A stretch of 48,547 nt of DNA from an uncultured Oscillospiraceae bacterium (GTDB lineage: Bacteria > Bacillota > Clostridia > Oscillospirales > Oscillospiraceae), in assembly GCA_902478785.1 (NCBI GenBank), contig CABSMJ010000016.1, positions 1-48,547 on the forward strand. Direction: 5' to 3'. Position 1 is the first letter of the stretch; each line of letters begins with the position of its first letter. The position numbers and the translations under genes were made by a program. Shown piece after piece: positions 33,265 to 42,513 of this stretch. The notes under the pieces are model-generated. The model was not told the DNA's origin and did not search any database. It saw only the letters and a list, made by a program, of their open reading frames with translations.

Positions 33265-33966
33265 TTATTCCACTTTCATCATGCGGTATCCAACGCCGAT
33301 GTGCGTCTGAATGTATTGAGGCGATCCAGGCTCTTTTTCCAGTTTCTTGCGCAGAGTTGCCATAAACACACGAAGGGATGCAACGTCGTTTTCCCAGCTT
33401 CTTCCCCAGATCTGCTGGGTAATAAACGTATGGGTGAGCACCTTGCCTACATTTTTGCACAGCAGGCACAGTAATTTATACTCACTGGGAGTCAGGTGGA
33501 GTTCCTGACCATCCAGGAACGCACAGCCCGCCGCATAATCTACTTTTAATTTGCCATTTGTAAAGACTGCATCTGTATTCACCGTGCCAACCTGCAGGGC
33601 AGCCAGCCGCCGCTGCGTCACCCGCAGCCGGGCAAGCAGCTCTTCTACCGAAAAAGGCTTCGTTAAATAGTCATCGGCGCCGGCATCCAGTGCATCAATT
33701 TTATCTGTGTCCTCACTGCGGGCACTGATGACAATGATCGGCAAATTAGACCATGAGCGGACTTTATGAATGACCTCCACGCCATCCATATCCGGAAGGC
33801 CCAGATCCAGCAAAATAATATCTGGATTATGGGAAGATGCTTCCAAAATGGCGGATTCCCCATTTGCTGCCGTCAGAAAACGGTAATCATGGGCCTTCAA
33901 TGTTGTTGTAATCAGGTTGCGAATAGGTGTATCGTCCTCAACCACTAAAATCAAAGGTTTATTCAT
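33265..33966 (-). CDS. kdpE: Potassium response regulator KdpE
   Basis: 233 residues. The receiver domain has the acidic pair (VVEDD), phospho-acceptor Asp54 (ILLDLGLPDMDG) and Lys in YLTKPF. The OmpR-type winged helix is at about 130-230 (LTPSEYKLLCLLCKNVGKVLTHTFITQQIWG, then RVFMATLRKKLEKEPGSPQYIQTHIGVGYRM). Its start overlaps the end of kdpD by 8 bases, with GGGGAGG before the ATG. It should activate kdp and probably the trk unit through the direct-repeat boxes described below. Confidence 0.96.
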   Translation of the reverse strand: MNKPLILVVEDDTPIRNLITTTLKAHDYRFLTAANGESAILEASSHNPDIILLDLGLPDMDGVEVIHKVRSWSNLPIIVISARSEDTDKIDALDAGADDYLTKPFSVEELLARLRVTQRRLAALQVGTVNTDAVFTNGKLKVDYAAGCAFLDGQELHLTPSEYKLLCLLCKNVGKVLTHTFITQQIWGRSWENDVASLRVFMATLRKKLEKEPGSPQYIQTHIGVGYRMMKVE

Positions 33967-36604
33967 GTAGCTCTACCTCCCCGGCCGGTACGGAAAATGT
34001 GAAGATGGAACCATGGGGCATATGATCTGTTACCGTAATTTCACCACCATGGGCATTCACAATGGATTTACACAGTGCCAGTCCCAGCCCCATGCTGCGT
34101 CGGCTATCGGCGATTCGATTCGACGCACTGTAAAACATATCGAAAACATGAGGCTTCGCCTGATCTGAAATACCCGGGCCATTATCCGCCACAGAGATTT
34201 CAATAAAGGCTCCGTTTCGCCTCCAACTGATATCGATCTCAGATCCCGGCGGCGTATACTTGATGGCATTATCCACAATGTTGATGAGAACCTGAACGAT
34301 CAGCTTCGCGTCGATCTGTGCCAAAAGATATTCATCGCTGCTTTGCACATGCAAGTGGTACTCCACGCTCTTTCGGTTGATGTGCCGCAGCGCTTCCGCC
34401 ACCACCTCGTCGATCAGCTCTGTTGCAACATGCAGATTCATCCTGCCCTCTTCCAACCGGCTAACAGACAGCAGATTTTCCACCAAGTTAATGAGCCACA
34501 TGGCATCATCATAGATATCGGTATACATCCGTTCTTTCGTCTTTGTGTCGAACAGATTTCCATTGGAGAGCAGATTGCTGGCATTCCCAGAAATCGAGGT
34601 AAGCGGCGTGCGCAGATCATGGGAAATGGATCGGAGCAAATTGGCTCGAAGCTGCTCGTTTTTGGCCAGTACCGCCGCGGCTTCTTTTTCCTCCAAATTC
34701 TTCTGGTTTTCCAGGGCCAGCGCACATTCTCCCAAGACCGAGAGGAGAATACTGCTCTCAAAGGAATCCAGAGGCTTGTCCGATGACGCGATGCCAACAG
34801 CTCCGTATACCCGGTCCCCCGTTCGGATAGACAGATAGGTGCAGGCGGAATCAGAAAAGGTCTCCGTTCCCGCACCTGCCCGCTTGTTGTTTGTAACCAC
34901 CCAGTGTGCTACTTCCTGTTCCTTCTCAGAGGTATAACAGTCTGTTGGAGTCATATCCTCCACAAGAAACAGCTCGGGTTTCATCTGTCCTTCCGGATCT
35001 ATGCGATACGCAATAATGTCCCGCTGAAATATTTTTAATAACTGCTTTGCGGTGACACAAATAATTTCTTCCTGGCTGCTCGCCTTTTGAAGGATCTGGT
35101 TCGTTTCAAAAAGGAGTTTTGTCCGCCACGCTACCTGTGCAGATCGTTTCGCGTGAGACTTCAATTTGGACGCCAGCGACCCGGTGAGCAAGGAGGCCAG
35201 AAACATCACCAGGAACGTAACAGGGTACGCGCTGTCGTAGGCATGCAGGGAAAATCTCGGAACGGTAAAAAAGAAGTTGAATGTCAATACGCTGACAATG
35301 GATGCAATAAAACTGCAGACAGAGCTCTTCGTCGATACAGAAACCAACATGACGCCCAAAATATAGAGCGTGATGATATTGGCTTCTGTAAAACCCCAGT
35401 GGTAAAACAAAAAACCGATCAGTGTGGAAAGGACAAGGATCAGCGCACTTTTCAGAAGATCCAGAACGGATACCGACGGCATATGTATGATCTCCCGCCG
35501 CTTTGCCGAAAGCTGGCTGTTCAATCCATTATCGGGGATAATATGAATATCCAGCTCAGGCGAAAGTTCGATCAACCGCTCGGTCAAAGATGCCTTATGG
35601 AACCATGGCCGGTGAGGGATTCCACTGCGGCCCAGCACAATTTTTGTGACCCCTGACAAGCGGGAAAACTCCGCAATTTGATACGCCACATCATCGCCGT
35701 AAACCGTTTCGATGGATGCACCCAGCTGCTGTGCCAGGTGGATATTGGCCTGGAGGCGCTCTTTATCTGTCTGGGTCATCCACTGAAATTCTTTCGTTTC
35801 TACGAACAGAGCCGTAAATCCGCATTGAAAGGCACTGGCCATTCGCGCTGCGGTACGAATGATTTTCTCATTGGAAGGCGCAGAAGAAAGGCACACCAGG
35901 ATATGCTCATGCGTCCGGTATTCCGCTCTATTATGAACCTCATGGGTATAGAGTGCTGCCCGGTCGGCGCAGCGGCGCAAGCCGGTTTCCCGGAGCGCGC
36001 TCAATTGAGACAGCGAGCAGTTGGAAAGCAGTTCCCCCCTCTTTTGCTCCAGCAGCCGCTGCTGCAGTCTTTGCGGCTCAATATCCACAAATTCCACCTG
36101 TGCCGCCCGATCAAACACATGGTCGGGAATCCGCTTCAATTCTGAAGATCCCAGTATGGAAAAAATCGTATCCTGGATGCTTTCAATATGCTGAATATCC
36201 AACGTCGTATAGACATCCACGCCTGCTTTCAGCAGTTCCTCGATATCCTGGTAGCGCTTCCGGTGCCGGGACGCATCTCCATTCAAATGAGCCAGATCAT
36301 CAATCAGAATTAACTGCGGCAATCTTTTCAAGCAGGCATCCAGATCCACTTCGTACTCTGTCTGCCCACTGTGGACCACATGCTTGCAGGGCAATGCTTC
36401 AAACTTTTCCGCCAGTGTCCCGGTCTGCGGCCACAAGTCACAACAAAGCAGCCCAATTACCACGTCAATCCCTGCTTGCCTGGCCTTTTCAGCCGCTTCC
36501 AGCATGGCATAGCTTTTTCCGGTTCCAGAAAAATAACTGGTAAAAATCGTGAGTTTTCCTTGTTTTTTACCGCCGATCTGCTCAGGCAGGGGAATGGTAT
36601 CCAT
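33959..36604 (-). CDS. kdpD: Potassium sensor histidine kinase KdpD (complete)
   Basis: 881 residues from the ATG at 36604 (AAAGGAGGGCGTTTC upstream). Domains in order: N-terminal KdpD domain with Walker A-like FSGTGKS (about 25-31) and DDLAHLN; USP-like domain (about 240-365); four membrane helices (about 390-480, DUF4118); GAF domain (about 500-625); dimerisation/phospho-acceptor helix with His662 in SISHDLRTP; and an ATPase domain with DNAIKYTPPG, DNGPG and GLGLALCK. All kinase motifs are intact. It senses potassium/turgor and probably c-di-AMP through the USP domain in Firmicutes. It is the fourth gene of the trkH-trkA-orf-kdpD-kdpE unit. Confidence 0.96.
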   Translation of the reverse strand: MDTIPLPEQIGGKKQGKLTIFTSYFSGTGKSYAMLEAAEKARQAGIDVVIGLLCCDLWPQTGTLAEKFEALPCKHVVHSGQTEYEVDLDACLKRLPQLILIDDLAHLNGDASRHRKRYQDIEELLKAGVDVYTTLDIQHIESIQDTIFSILGSSELKRIPDHVFDRAAQVEFVDIEPQRLQQRLLEQKRGELLSNCSLSQLSALRETGLRRCADRAALYTHEVHNRAEYRTHEHILVCLSSAPSNEKIIRTAARMASAFQCGFTALFVETKEFQWMTQTDKERLQANIHLAQQLGASIETVYGDDVAYQIAEFSRLSGVTKIVLGRSGIPHRPWFHKASLTERLIELSPELDIHIIPDNGLNSQLSAKRREIIHMPSVSVLDLLKSALILVLSTLIGFLFYHWGFTEANIITLYILGVMLVSVSTKSSVCSFIASIVSVLTFNFFFTVPRFSLHAYDSAYPVTFLVMFLASLLTGSLASKLKSHAKRSAQVAWRTKLLFETNQILQKASSQEEIICVTAKQLLKIFQRDIIAYRIDPEGQMKPELFLVEDMTPTDCYTSEKEQEVAHWVVTNNKRAGAGTETFSDSACTYLSIRTGDRVYGAVGIASSDKPLDSFESSILLSVLGECALALENQKNLEEKEAAAVLAKNEQLRANLLRSISHDLRTPLTSISGNASNLLSNGNLFDTKTKERMYTDIYDDAMWLINLVENLLSVSRLEEGRMNLHVATELIDEVVAEALRHINRKSVEYHLHVQSSDEYLLAQIDAKLIVQVLINIVDNAIKYTPPGSEIDISWRRNGAFIEISVADNGPGISDQAKPHVFDMFYSASNRIADSRRSMGLGLALCKSIVNAHGGEITVTDHMPHGSIFTFSVPAGEVELHE

Positions 36605-36649
36605 GAAACGCCCTCCTTTCAAGCAGGTGCATTATAGCACACTCTGCAG

Positions 36650-37135
36650 TCATTGTCCGCAGAGTCTGTAAAGAAACTCAGATACCCAAAAATGTGCATG
36701 GTCGTTTTTCCACAAAATTTTTTGAAGCTGCGGTGCCTTCTGTATGGGCTTCATCTCCACCATCCCATGATCCAAGAATAATGGCTGCGGATCAAGGGAA
36801 ATGCATTCCCACTGGGCCTGTATGCCGCTCGCCGCCTCGGCCGGCAAAACCGCTACATCAGCACTTCCTGCTTGAAGGGCCTGTACAACTTCCTCCTCTT
36901 GTCCGATCGATATGCTGCACCGCACCTCCGGGTAACGGTGGCTGATCTCTTCTAAAATGTGTAAAACCTCTGGTACGGCATCCAGGCTGGAGGTTGCGAT
37001 GCTCAAATACGGCGTTTCCTCCTGCCGCTCAGTTTCCTTTTGAACTGCATTCAAAAAGTCATCCAATCTTGACATGATGTAATACCCAAATACCGCAATG
37101 GCAGCAAACCCGCCCAGTAGGATAAACTCTTCCAT
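36650..37135 (-). CDS. Membrane-tethered substrate-binding-protein-like orf between trkA and kdpD
   Basis: 161 residues. An N-terminal membrane helix (about 4-21, FILLGGFAAIAVFGYYIMSR) is followed by a soluble domain reminiscent of the effector-binding lobe of LysR/PBP2 proteins: LSIATSSLDAVPEVLHILEEISHRYPEVRCSI, then QEEEVVQALQAGSADVAVLP. This domain normally recognises a small ligand, but no DNA-binding part is present. Its place between a potassium-channel regulator and the sensor kinase suggests a helper in sensing or gating, which is inference. I know no described function. Confidence 0.72.
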   Translation of the reverse strand: MEEFILLGGFAAIAVFGYYIMSRLDDFLNAVQKETERQEETPYLSIATSSLDAVPEVLHILEEISHRYPEVRCSISIGQEEEVVQALQAGSADVAVLPAEAASGIQAQWECISLDPQPLFLDHGMVEMKPIQKAPQLQKILWKNDHAHFWVSEFLYRLCGQ

Positions 37136-37173
37136 GACCGCCCTTCTCTCTTACACCGCAGTGTGGACTGCTT

Positions 37174-37824
37174 TTATATGTGGAAACACTTCTGGATATC
37201 ACGCTGTGTCCCCAGGACCAGAATGCTGCTGTCAGCAGGCAAGGCCGTGTCGGGCGTAATCACCGTCATGGAGAATTTTCCTTGCTGCTTAATGGCCATG
37301 ATGTTCACATGATACCGTTTCCGCACATCCAGCTGCCCGATGGTCTTCCCCACCCAGTTGCCGGGGACTTCGATTTCAAAAATCGCGTGGTCGTCGCCCA
37401 AGGCAATGTAATCCAAAATATGATCGGAGCTGTAACGTATTGCGGTCCAAACCGCCATCTGCTTTTCCGGGTAGACAACATCGTCCGCACCATTCCGCAG
37501 CAAAAACTTTGCCTGGACATCCCGCTCTGCTCTGGCGATCACTTTTTTTGCTCCCAGCTCCTTCAGCAGGGATGCTGTTTCCAGAGAGCTTTGAAAATTA
37601 TCTCCAATGGCAACAATGCAGAGATCAAAGTTTCTTACGCCGATGGAAGCCAAGAATTCCTCGCTGGTGCTGTCTCCGATCTGCGCGTTGGTTACGTAGG
37701 GGAGAACGGCATTGACTTTGTTCTCATCTTTGTCCACCGCCATGACCTGATGGTTCAGTTCGTTTAGTTTCTTGGCAATATGGCGGCCGAACCGGCCCAG
37801 GCCGATCAGTAAAACGGTTTTCAT
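37174..37824 (-). CDS. trkA: TrkA/KtrA-type potassium uptake regulator
   Basis: 216 residues, the single RCK unit length typical of KtrA. The Rossmann domain begins LIGLGRFGRHIAKKLNELNH with Asp at the nucleotide strand (VMAVDKDENK), followed by the TrkA-C domain (about 135-216). It binds nucleotide and gates the membrane partner upstream in the same unit. Regulation by c-di-AMP through the TrkA-C domain is known for the family; not visible here. Confidence 0.94.
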   Translation of the reverse strand: MKTVLLIGLGRFGRHIAKKLNELNHQVMAVDKDENKVNAVLPYVTNAQIGDSTSEEFLASIGVRNFDLCIVAIGDNFQSSLETASLLKELGAKKVIARAERDVQAKFLLRNGADDVVYPEKQMAVWTAIRYSSDHILDYIALGDDHAIFEIEVPGNWVGKTIGQLDVRKRYHVNIMAIKQQGKFSMTVITPDTALPADSSILVLGTQRDIQKCFHI

Positions 37825-37845
37825 AGTTTCTGATTCATCCTTTCT

Positions 37846-39180
37846 TTATCCAACAGTGATGCGCTCCTGGGGAAGCCGGGCATTTGTGGCCTGGCCATTG
37901 GAAAGCGCTGCAAATATGAGTGTCAGGCCGCCGACACGGCCAAAAAACATCAAGCAGATCAAAATGAGATGCGAGATCCAATTCACCTCCGGCGTAATTC
38001 CCAAAGACAGTCCTACCGTTCCAATTGCGGATGCTGTCTCGAACAGGCAGGTGAGAATGGGCAAGTCTTCCATTCTGCTGATGACCAGTCCGCCGGTCAA
38101 AAACAGCACCAGATACATCATCAGAATCGTCGCAGCCTGGGAAACTGTCTCGCTGGACACCCGCCGATTGAAGAAATGCGGATTCTCTCTGCGCCGGAAA
38201 ACCGCAAGGGCACTTGCCACCAGAACAGCCAGAGTGGTCGTTTTCATACCGCCTGCCGTAGAACCGGGCGAGCCGCCGATCAGCATCAAAATGGTGGTGA
38301 TGGATTGTCCGGTCTCACTGATGGCCGTTAAATCCGCAGTATTAAATCCGGCCGTTCTGGGCGTGATCGCCTGAAAAACGGACAAGAGGATCCGCTCCCC
38401 CATGGGGAACTGTGCAAATTCAAAAAAGAAAAAGTATACGGTCGGGATGAAAATCAGCGCAGCCGTCACGGACAAAATCACTTTGCTCTGCATCCGATAC
38501 CGATGAAAATGCAGCCGGTTCGTCCGGATATCCTCCCATGTCAAAAATCCGATACCGCCGACAACGATCAAAAGCGCAATCACGATCGAGACCGCGGGAT
38601 CTGCCGAATAATCTGTCAAAGAGGAAAACGGCGCTTTCATCCCCATCAGATCAAACCCTGCATTGCAAAAAGCGGATATGGAGTGAAACAAGGCATACCA
38701 GGCGCCCTTTATCAGGCCAAATTCCCTGTAAAACCCAGGAAAGAGCAGGACTGCCCCCAGCATCTCGACCGCCAAGGCCGTTTTTAAAATAAAACCGATC
38801 AAGCGCACGATCCCGCCCACATTGGGCGCGGCAATCGCTTCCTGCATGGTGCTTCGCTGCATCAAGCCGATCCTGCGGCCCGAAAGGATCGCAAAGGCCC
38901 CCGCCACTGTGACGACGCCCAGGCCGCCTATTTGAATCAGCAGGATAATGACAAGCTGTCCAAAACCCGACCAATATGTCGCCGTGTCGTGAATGACCAA
39001 TCCTGTTACGCAGACCGCGGATGTAGAAGTAAACAACGCATCCAAAAACGACGTCACGACCCGGTCTTTCGTTGCAATCGGGAGCATAAGGAGAAAACTT
39101 CCTGCCAGGATCACCAACAGGAATCCCCCTATAATAATGCGAAACGGGGACTTATTGTTTTTATGGAGAAGCTGCCACAT
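37846..39180 (-). CDS. trkH: TrkH/KtrB-type potassium transporter
   Basis: 444 residues, the length of KtrB. It has the four selectivity-filter repeats (TSAVCVTGLV, SAFCNAGFDLMG, TPRTAGFNTAD, ASAIGTVGLSLGI) between paired membrane helices. The stop is 21 bases before trkA. It is the first gene of the minus-strand unit that ends with kdpDE. The ribosome site is close (GGTGGAGG, 3 bases). Confidence 0.95.
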   Translation of the reverse strand: MWQLLHKNNKSPFRIIIGGFLLVILAGSFLLMLPIATKDRVVTSFLDALFTSTSAVCVTGLVIHDTATYWSGFGQLVIILLIQIGGLGVVTVAGAFAILSGRRIGLMQRSTMQEAIAAPNVGGIVRLIGFILKTALAVEMLGAVLLFPGFYREFGLIKGAWYALFHSISAFCNAGFDLMGMKAPFSSLTDYSADPAVSIVIALLIVVGGIGFLTWEDIRTNRLHFHRYRMQSKVILSVTAALIFIPTVYFFFFEFAQFPMGERILLSVFQAITPRTAGFNTADLTAISETGQSITTILMLIGGSPGSTAGGMKTTTLAVLVASALAVFRRRENPHFFNRRVSSETVSQAATILMMYLVLFLTGGLVISRMEDLPILTCLFETASAIGTVGLSLGITPEVNWISHLILICLMFFGRVGGLTLIFAALSNGQATNARLPQERITVG

Positions 39181-39270
39181 AAGCCTCCACCTCTTAATCC
39201 TTCTTTATCTGTTCTTTATACTTTTATTATCCATATCCGCTCTTAAAGAGGGATTAATATATAAAGCTCC

Positions 39271-39290
39271 GTATTAAGAAGGTATTAAGA
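39271..39290 (-). promoter_or_regulatory. Candidate KdpE box upstream of trkH
   Basis: GTATTAAGA-AG-GTATTAAGA: direct repeats 11 bp apart, as OmpR-family regulators prefer, about 90 bases upstream of the trkH start. The like-spaced ATTAAGA/ATTAGGA pair upstream of the kdp operon is at 46872-46889. A TATATT -10-like hexamer (plus 39256-39261) sits just downstream. Confidence 0.6.
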
Positions 39291-39395
39291 CAGGTGAGGC
39301 CGTCTGTTCTTCTCCTGTCAATTAAAAGGTTTCTGATGTCACAATCTCAGCCATCAGGTTTTGCCGGGTAACGGTGCCGCAAAGCGTTCTTCGTG

Positions 39396-39590
39396 TTATG
39401 CCCACCCAAAGACAAGGGAAAGCGGCAGGGCAATGATCATCGTACAAACGCAGACAGCAAGCAGCGTGACCAGCGGCATTCCCACAAAAATCATCAGGAA
39501 ACCCAGGAATTTATGATGAAAAACGAACCCCTCCATACAGGTATCCATCTGGTTTTCTAAATGAGACATCCGCTTTTTCAAGGCAGCCAT
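39396..39590 (-). CDS. Small membrane protein between kdpC and trkH
   Basis: 64 residues with GAGGAGGAGATTGAT before the ATG. A charged helix (1-17) is followed by a long hydrophobic segment (FLGFLMIFVGMPLVTLLAVCVCTMIIALPLSLVF), two helices or one bent one. I cannot name it. It lies after the kdp terminator and before the trkH promoter, so it may be separately expressed. Confidence 0.65.
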   Translation of the reverse strand: MAALKKRMSHLENQMDTCMEGFVFHHKFLGFLMIFVGMPLVTLLAVCVCTMIIALPLSLVFGWA

Positions 39591-39671
39591 ATCAATCTCC
39601 TCCTCATAGCTGCATCATACTGTACCGAAGCTAAAATCGGGGAAAAGATCGCATAGTGGAAATTAAGAATC

Positions 39672-39718
39672 AATAAAAGGCCAGCAGCCTGCCCGGAAGA
39701 TCCGGGCAGGCTGCTGGC
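39672..39718 (-). terminator. Terminator of the kdp operon
   Basis: An 18-bp perfect stem (39680-39697 with 39701-39718), 3-nt loop, then CTTTTATT on the minus strand. It lies 38 bases past kdpC. Confidence 0.93.
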
Positions 39719-39756
39719 TCAACGTCCGCCATCATGCACCGTTCGGGGGAACGGGG

Positions 39757-40431
39757 TCACTTGGAGACTTCTCCCACCAGGCCCATGGCGGCAGCAATAT
39801 CCAGGTTGACGCCCAGAACATTGACTGCTTCCTCGCCAAATATCCCCAGCAGCTTTCCTGTGGTGTTATCCTCCACGATCTGCTCCAGCTCCTCCTCGCT
39901 CAGTCCGGAAGCCTCGGCCAGAGCCAGGATCTGAACCTGCGCGCCCTCAGGAGACACATGAGGATCCAGGCCGGAACCAGAAGCCGTCATCAAGTCGGCG
40001 GGCAGCTCCTCACGGGTCACATCCGGGTTTGCAGCCAGGAATTCCTCAATGTCTGCCTCCACGCGCTCCGCCAGAGCAGGGTTGGAGGGCGCATAGTTGT
40101 TGGAGCCGGAACTCAGGCCGGTAAACGCACTGCCATCGTTATAGAACTGATTGCCCTCAGCATCCTCATAATAGGTGTTGTAGTTGCAGGCAGAGGGACG
40201 GCACTTCATAAAGTAGGGCTCTGTAAAATCCTGCCCCACGTTGGCAGCGCCCACGGCCTCGCCATCTGCCGTTACCAGACTGCCCTTTGCCTGATCCGGG
40301 AAAATCACAGCGGAAAGGCCGCTGAGCACCACAGGGAACAAAAAGCCGCACAGGAACAGAAAAATCAAGGTCACGGCCACCGCTTGGCGAAGACCGCCTG
40401 CAAAACTGTTTTTACTCGTTGTCTCGTTCAT
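39757..40431 (-). CDS. kdpC: Potassium-transporting ATPase subunit C
   Basis: 224 residues. A single membrane anchor (about 14-36, AVTLIFLFLCGFLFPVVLSGL) and a soluble domain (FTEPYFMKCRPSACNYN, GSGLDPHVSPEGAQVQILALA, LGVNLDIAAAM). The KdpC hallmark SGSDLDPHISP is present as SGSGLDPHVSP. It stabilises the KdpFABC complex and assists ATP binding. RBS GGAGGGACCCTCAAA. Confidence 0.96.
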   Translation of the reverse strand: MNETTSKNSFAGGLRQAVAVTLIFLFLCGFLFPVVLSGLSAVIFPDQAKGSLVTADGEAVGAANVGQDFTEPYFMKCRPSACNYNTYYEDAEGNQFYNDGSAFTGLSSGSNNYAPSNPALAERVEADIEEFLAANPDVTREELPADLMTASGSGLDPHVSPEGAQVQILALAEASGLSEEELEQIVEDNTTGKLLGIFGEEAVNVLGVNLDIAAAMGLVGEVSK

Positions 40432-40446
40432 TTTGAGGGTCCCTCC

Positions 40447-42498
40447 TTAAACGCCCATATCCAACAGCAGAGGCGCAATGATCATATCAATGATCTTAAT
40501 GCCCACGAACGGTGTGATCACACCGCCCAGACCGTAGATCATCATATTGCGTGCCAGCATTTTGCTGGAGGACATGGGGCGGTATTTGACGCCCTTCATC
40601 GCCAAAGGAATCAGGCAGGGAATGATGATGGCATTGAAAATCAAAGCCGAGAGAATTGCGCTGTACTCCGTAGTCAGATGCATGATGTTCAGCACGCCCA
40701 GCTGCGGCACCGCCGCCATAAACATGGCAGGGATGATGGCAAAGTACTTGGCAATGTCGTTGGCAATAGAAAACGTAGTCAGGGAGCCGCGGGTAATCAG
40801 CAGCTGCTTGCCGATCTCCACAACCTCCAGGATCTTTGTAGGATCGCTGTCCAGGTCCACCATGTTGGCGGCTTCCTTGGCAGCGGTGGTGCCGGAGTTC
40901 ATGGCCAGACCTACATTTGCCTGAGCCAGGGCAGGGGCGTCGTTGGTGCCGTCGCCGGTCATGGCCACGATCTTGCCCTCGGCCTGCTCTTTCTTGATCA
41001 CGCTGATCTTGTCCTCCGGCTTGCACTCGGCGATGAAACCATCCACACCGGCCTCCTTGGCAATGGTAGCCGCCGTCAGGGGGTTATCGCCAGTACACAT
41101 GATGGTCTTGATGCCGATGGCACGCAGGCGCTCAAACCGCTCCGCCATGCCGGGCTTTACGGTATCCTTCAGGTAGATGACACCCAGGACCTTGTTGTTC
41201 TCGCATACCACTAGAGGCGTGCCGCCCAGGGCGGAGACCTTTTCCACATGCGCATGGAGGTCTGCGGGGACCTTGCCGCCCTGCGCTTTCACATACTGCT
41301 CAATGGCGTCGGACGCGCCCTTGCGCACATGGGTCCCGTCAGGCAGATCCACGCCGCTCATACGGGTCTGCGCCGTGAACTCCAGGAAGGTGGAGCCAGC
41401 AGTCTCCTGGCTGTGATCGCCCAGGCGGCGGGCCAGCTCCAGCGTAGACTTGCCCTCAGGGGTCTCATCGTGCAGGCTGGTCAGCGCCGCGCAGCGAATG
41501 AGGTCGCTGCGGCTGGCACCCTCCACCGGGAAGAAATCGGCCGCCAGGCGGTTGCCGAAAGTGATGGTACCGGTCTTGTCCAGGATCATGGTATCCACGT
41601 CGCCGCAGGCCTCCACGGCCTTACCGGACATGGCGATCACATTGAACCGGGTCACGCGGTCCATTCCGGCAATACCAATGGCGGACAGCAATCCGCCGAT
41701 GGTGGTGGGGATCAGGCAGACCATAAGGGCGATCAGCGTGGAAACCGGCAGCTGCACACCACTGTAAATGCCGATGGGATACAAGGTCACAATGACGATC
41801 AGAAAGATGATGGTCAGGGACACCAGCAGCGTATTCAGTGCGATCTCGTTGGGGGTCTTCTTTCGGGATGCACCTTCCACCAGCGCGATCATCCGGTCCA
41901 GAAAGCTGTTGCCGGGATCGGAGGTAATGCGGATCTTCAGCCAGTCGGACACCACCGTCGTGCCGCCGGTGACGGAGCAGAAGTCGCCGCCGCTCTCACG
42001 CACCACCGGTGCAGACTCGCCGGTAATGGCGGACTCATCCACGGATGCGATGCCCTCAATGACCTCGCCGTCACCGGGAATCACTTCCCCGGCTGCCACC
42101 AGGACCACGTCGCCTTTTTTCAGCTCGCTGGAGGAAACGATTGTCTCGTTGCCGTCTTCGTCCAGAAGATGGGCCTCCGTATCCTTCTGGGTCTTTTTCA
42201 GACTGGCCGCTTGGGCCTTGCCCCGGCCCTCTGCCACAGACTCGGCAAAGTTTGCGAACAGCACCGTGATCAGCAGGATGATGGAGACCACCAGATTGTA
42301 TGTACGCAGGCTGGGATCCGCATCGCCGAACAGGCCCGGGAAAATGGACAGCAGCAGCGTGATGACAAAGCCAACTTCCACCACGAACATGACCGGGTTT
42401 TTGATCATATATCGGGGATCCAGTTTTTTTACTGCGCCGATGAGCGCCTGATGCAGGATCGACCGCGTCAGAATTTTCTTGGGTTGCTTCTTACTCAT
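40447..42498 (-). CDS. kdpB: Potassium-transporting P-type ATPase subunit B
   Basis: 683 residues. It is the ATP-hydrolysing subunit: actuator loop TGES (about 159-162), phosphorylation site DKTGTIT, nucleotide-binding KGAS and TPLVV segments, and hinge TGDGTNDAPALAQANVG. All P-type motifs are intact. It works in the membrane with KdpA, C and F to import K+ with high affinity under low K+. Confidence 0.97.
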   Translation of the reverse strand: MSKKQPKKILTRSILHQALIGAVKKLDPRYMIKNPVMFVVEVGFVITLLLSIFPGLFGDADPSLRTYNLVVSIILLITVLFANFAESVAEGRGKAQAASLKKTQKDTEAHLLDEDGNETIVSSSELKKGDVVLVAAGEVIPGDGEVIEGIASVDESAITGESAPVVRESGGDFCSVTGGTTVVSDWLKIRITSDPGNSFLDRMIALVEGASRKKTPNEIALNTLLVSLTIIFLIVIVTLYPIGIYSGVQLPVSTLIALMVCLIPTTIGGLLSAIGIAGMDRVTRFNVIAMSGKAVEACGDVDTMILDKTGTITFGNRLAADFFPVEGASRSDLIRCAALTSLHDETPEGKSTLELARRLGDHSQETAGSTFLEFTAQTRMSGVDLPDGTHVRKGASDAIEQYVKAQGGKVPADLHAHVEKVSALGGTPLVVCENNKVLGVIYLKDTVKPGMAERFERLRAIGIKTIMCTGDNPLTAATIAKEAGVDGFIAECKPEDKISVIKKEQAEGKIVAMTGDGTNDAPALAQANVGLAMNSGTTAAKEAANMVDLDSDPTKILEVVEIGKQLLITRGSLTTFSIANDIAKYFAIIPAMFMAAVPQLGVLNIMHLTTEYSAILSALIFNAIIIPCLIPLAMKGVKYRPMSSSKMLARNMMIYGLGGVITPFVGIKIIDMIIAPLLLDMGV

Positions 42499-42513
42499 AT
42501 TGGATTCCCCTCC

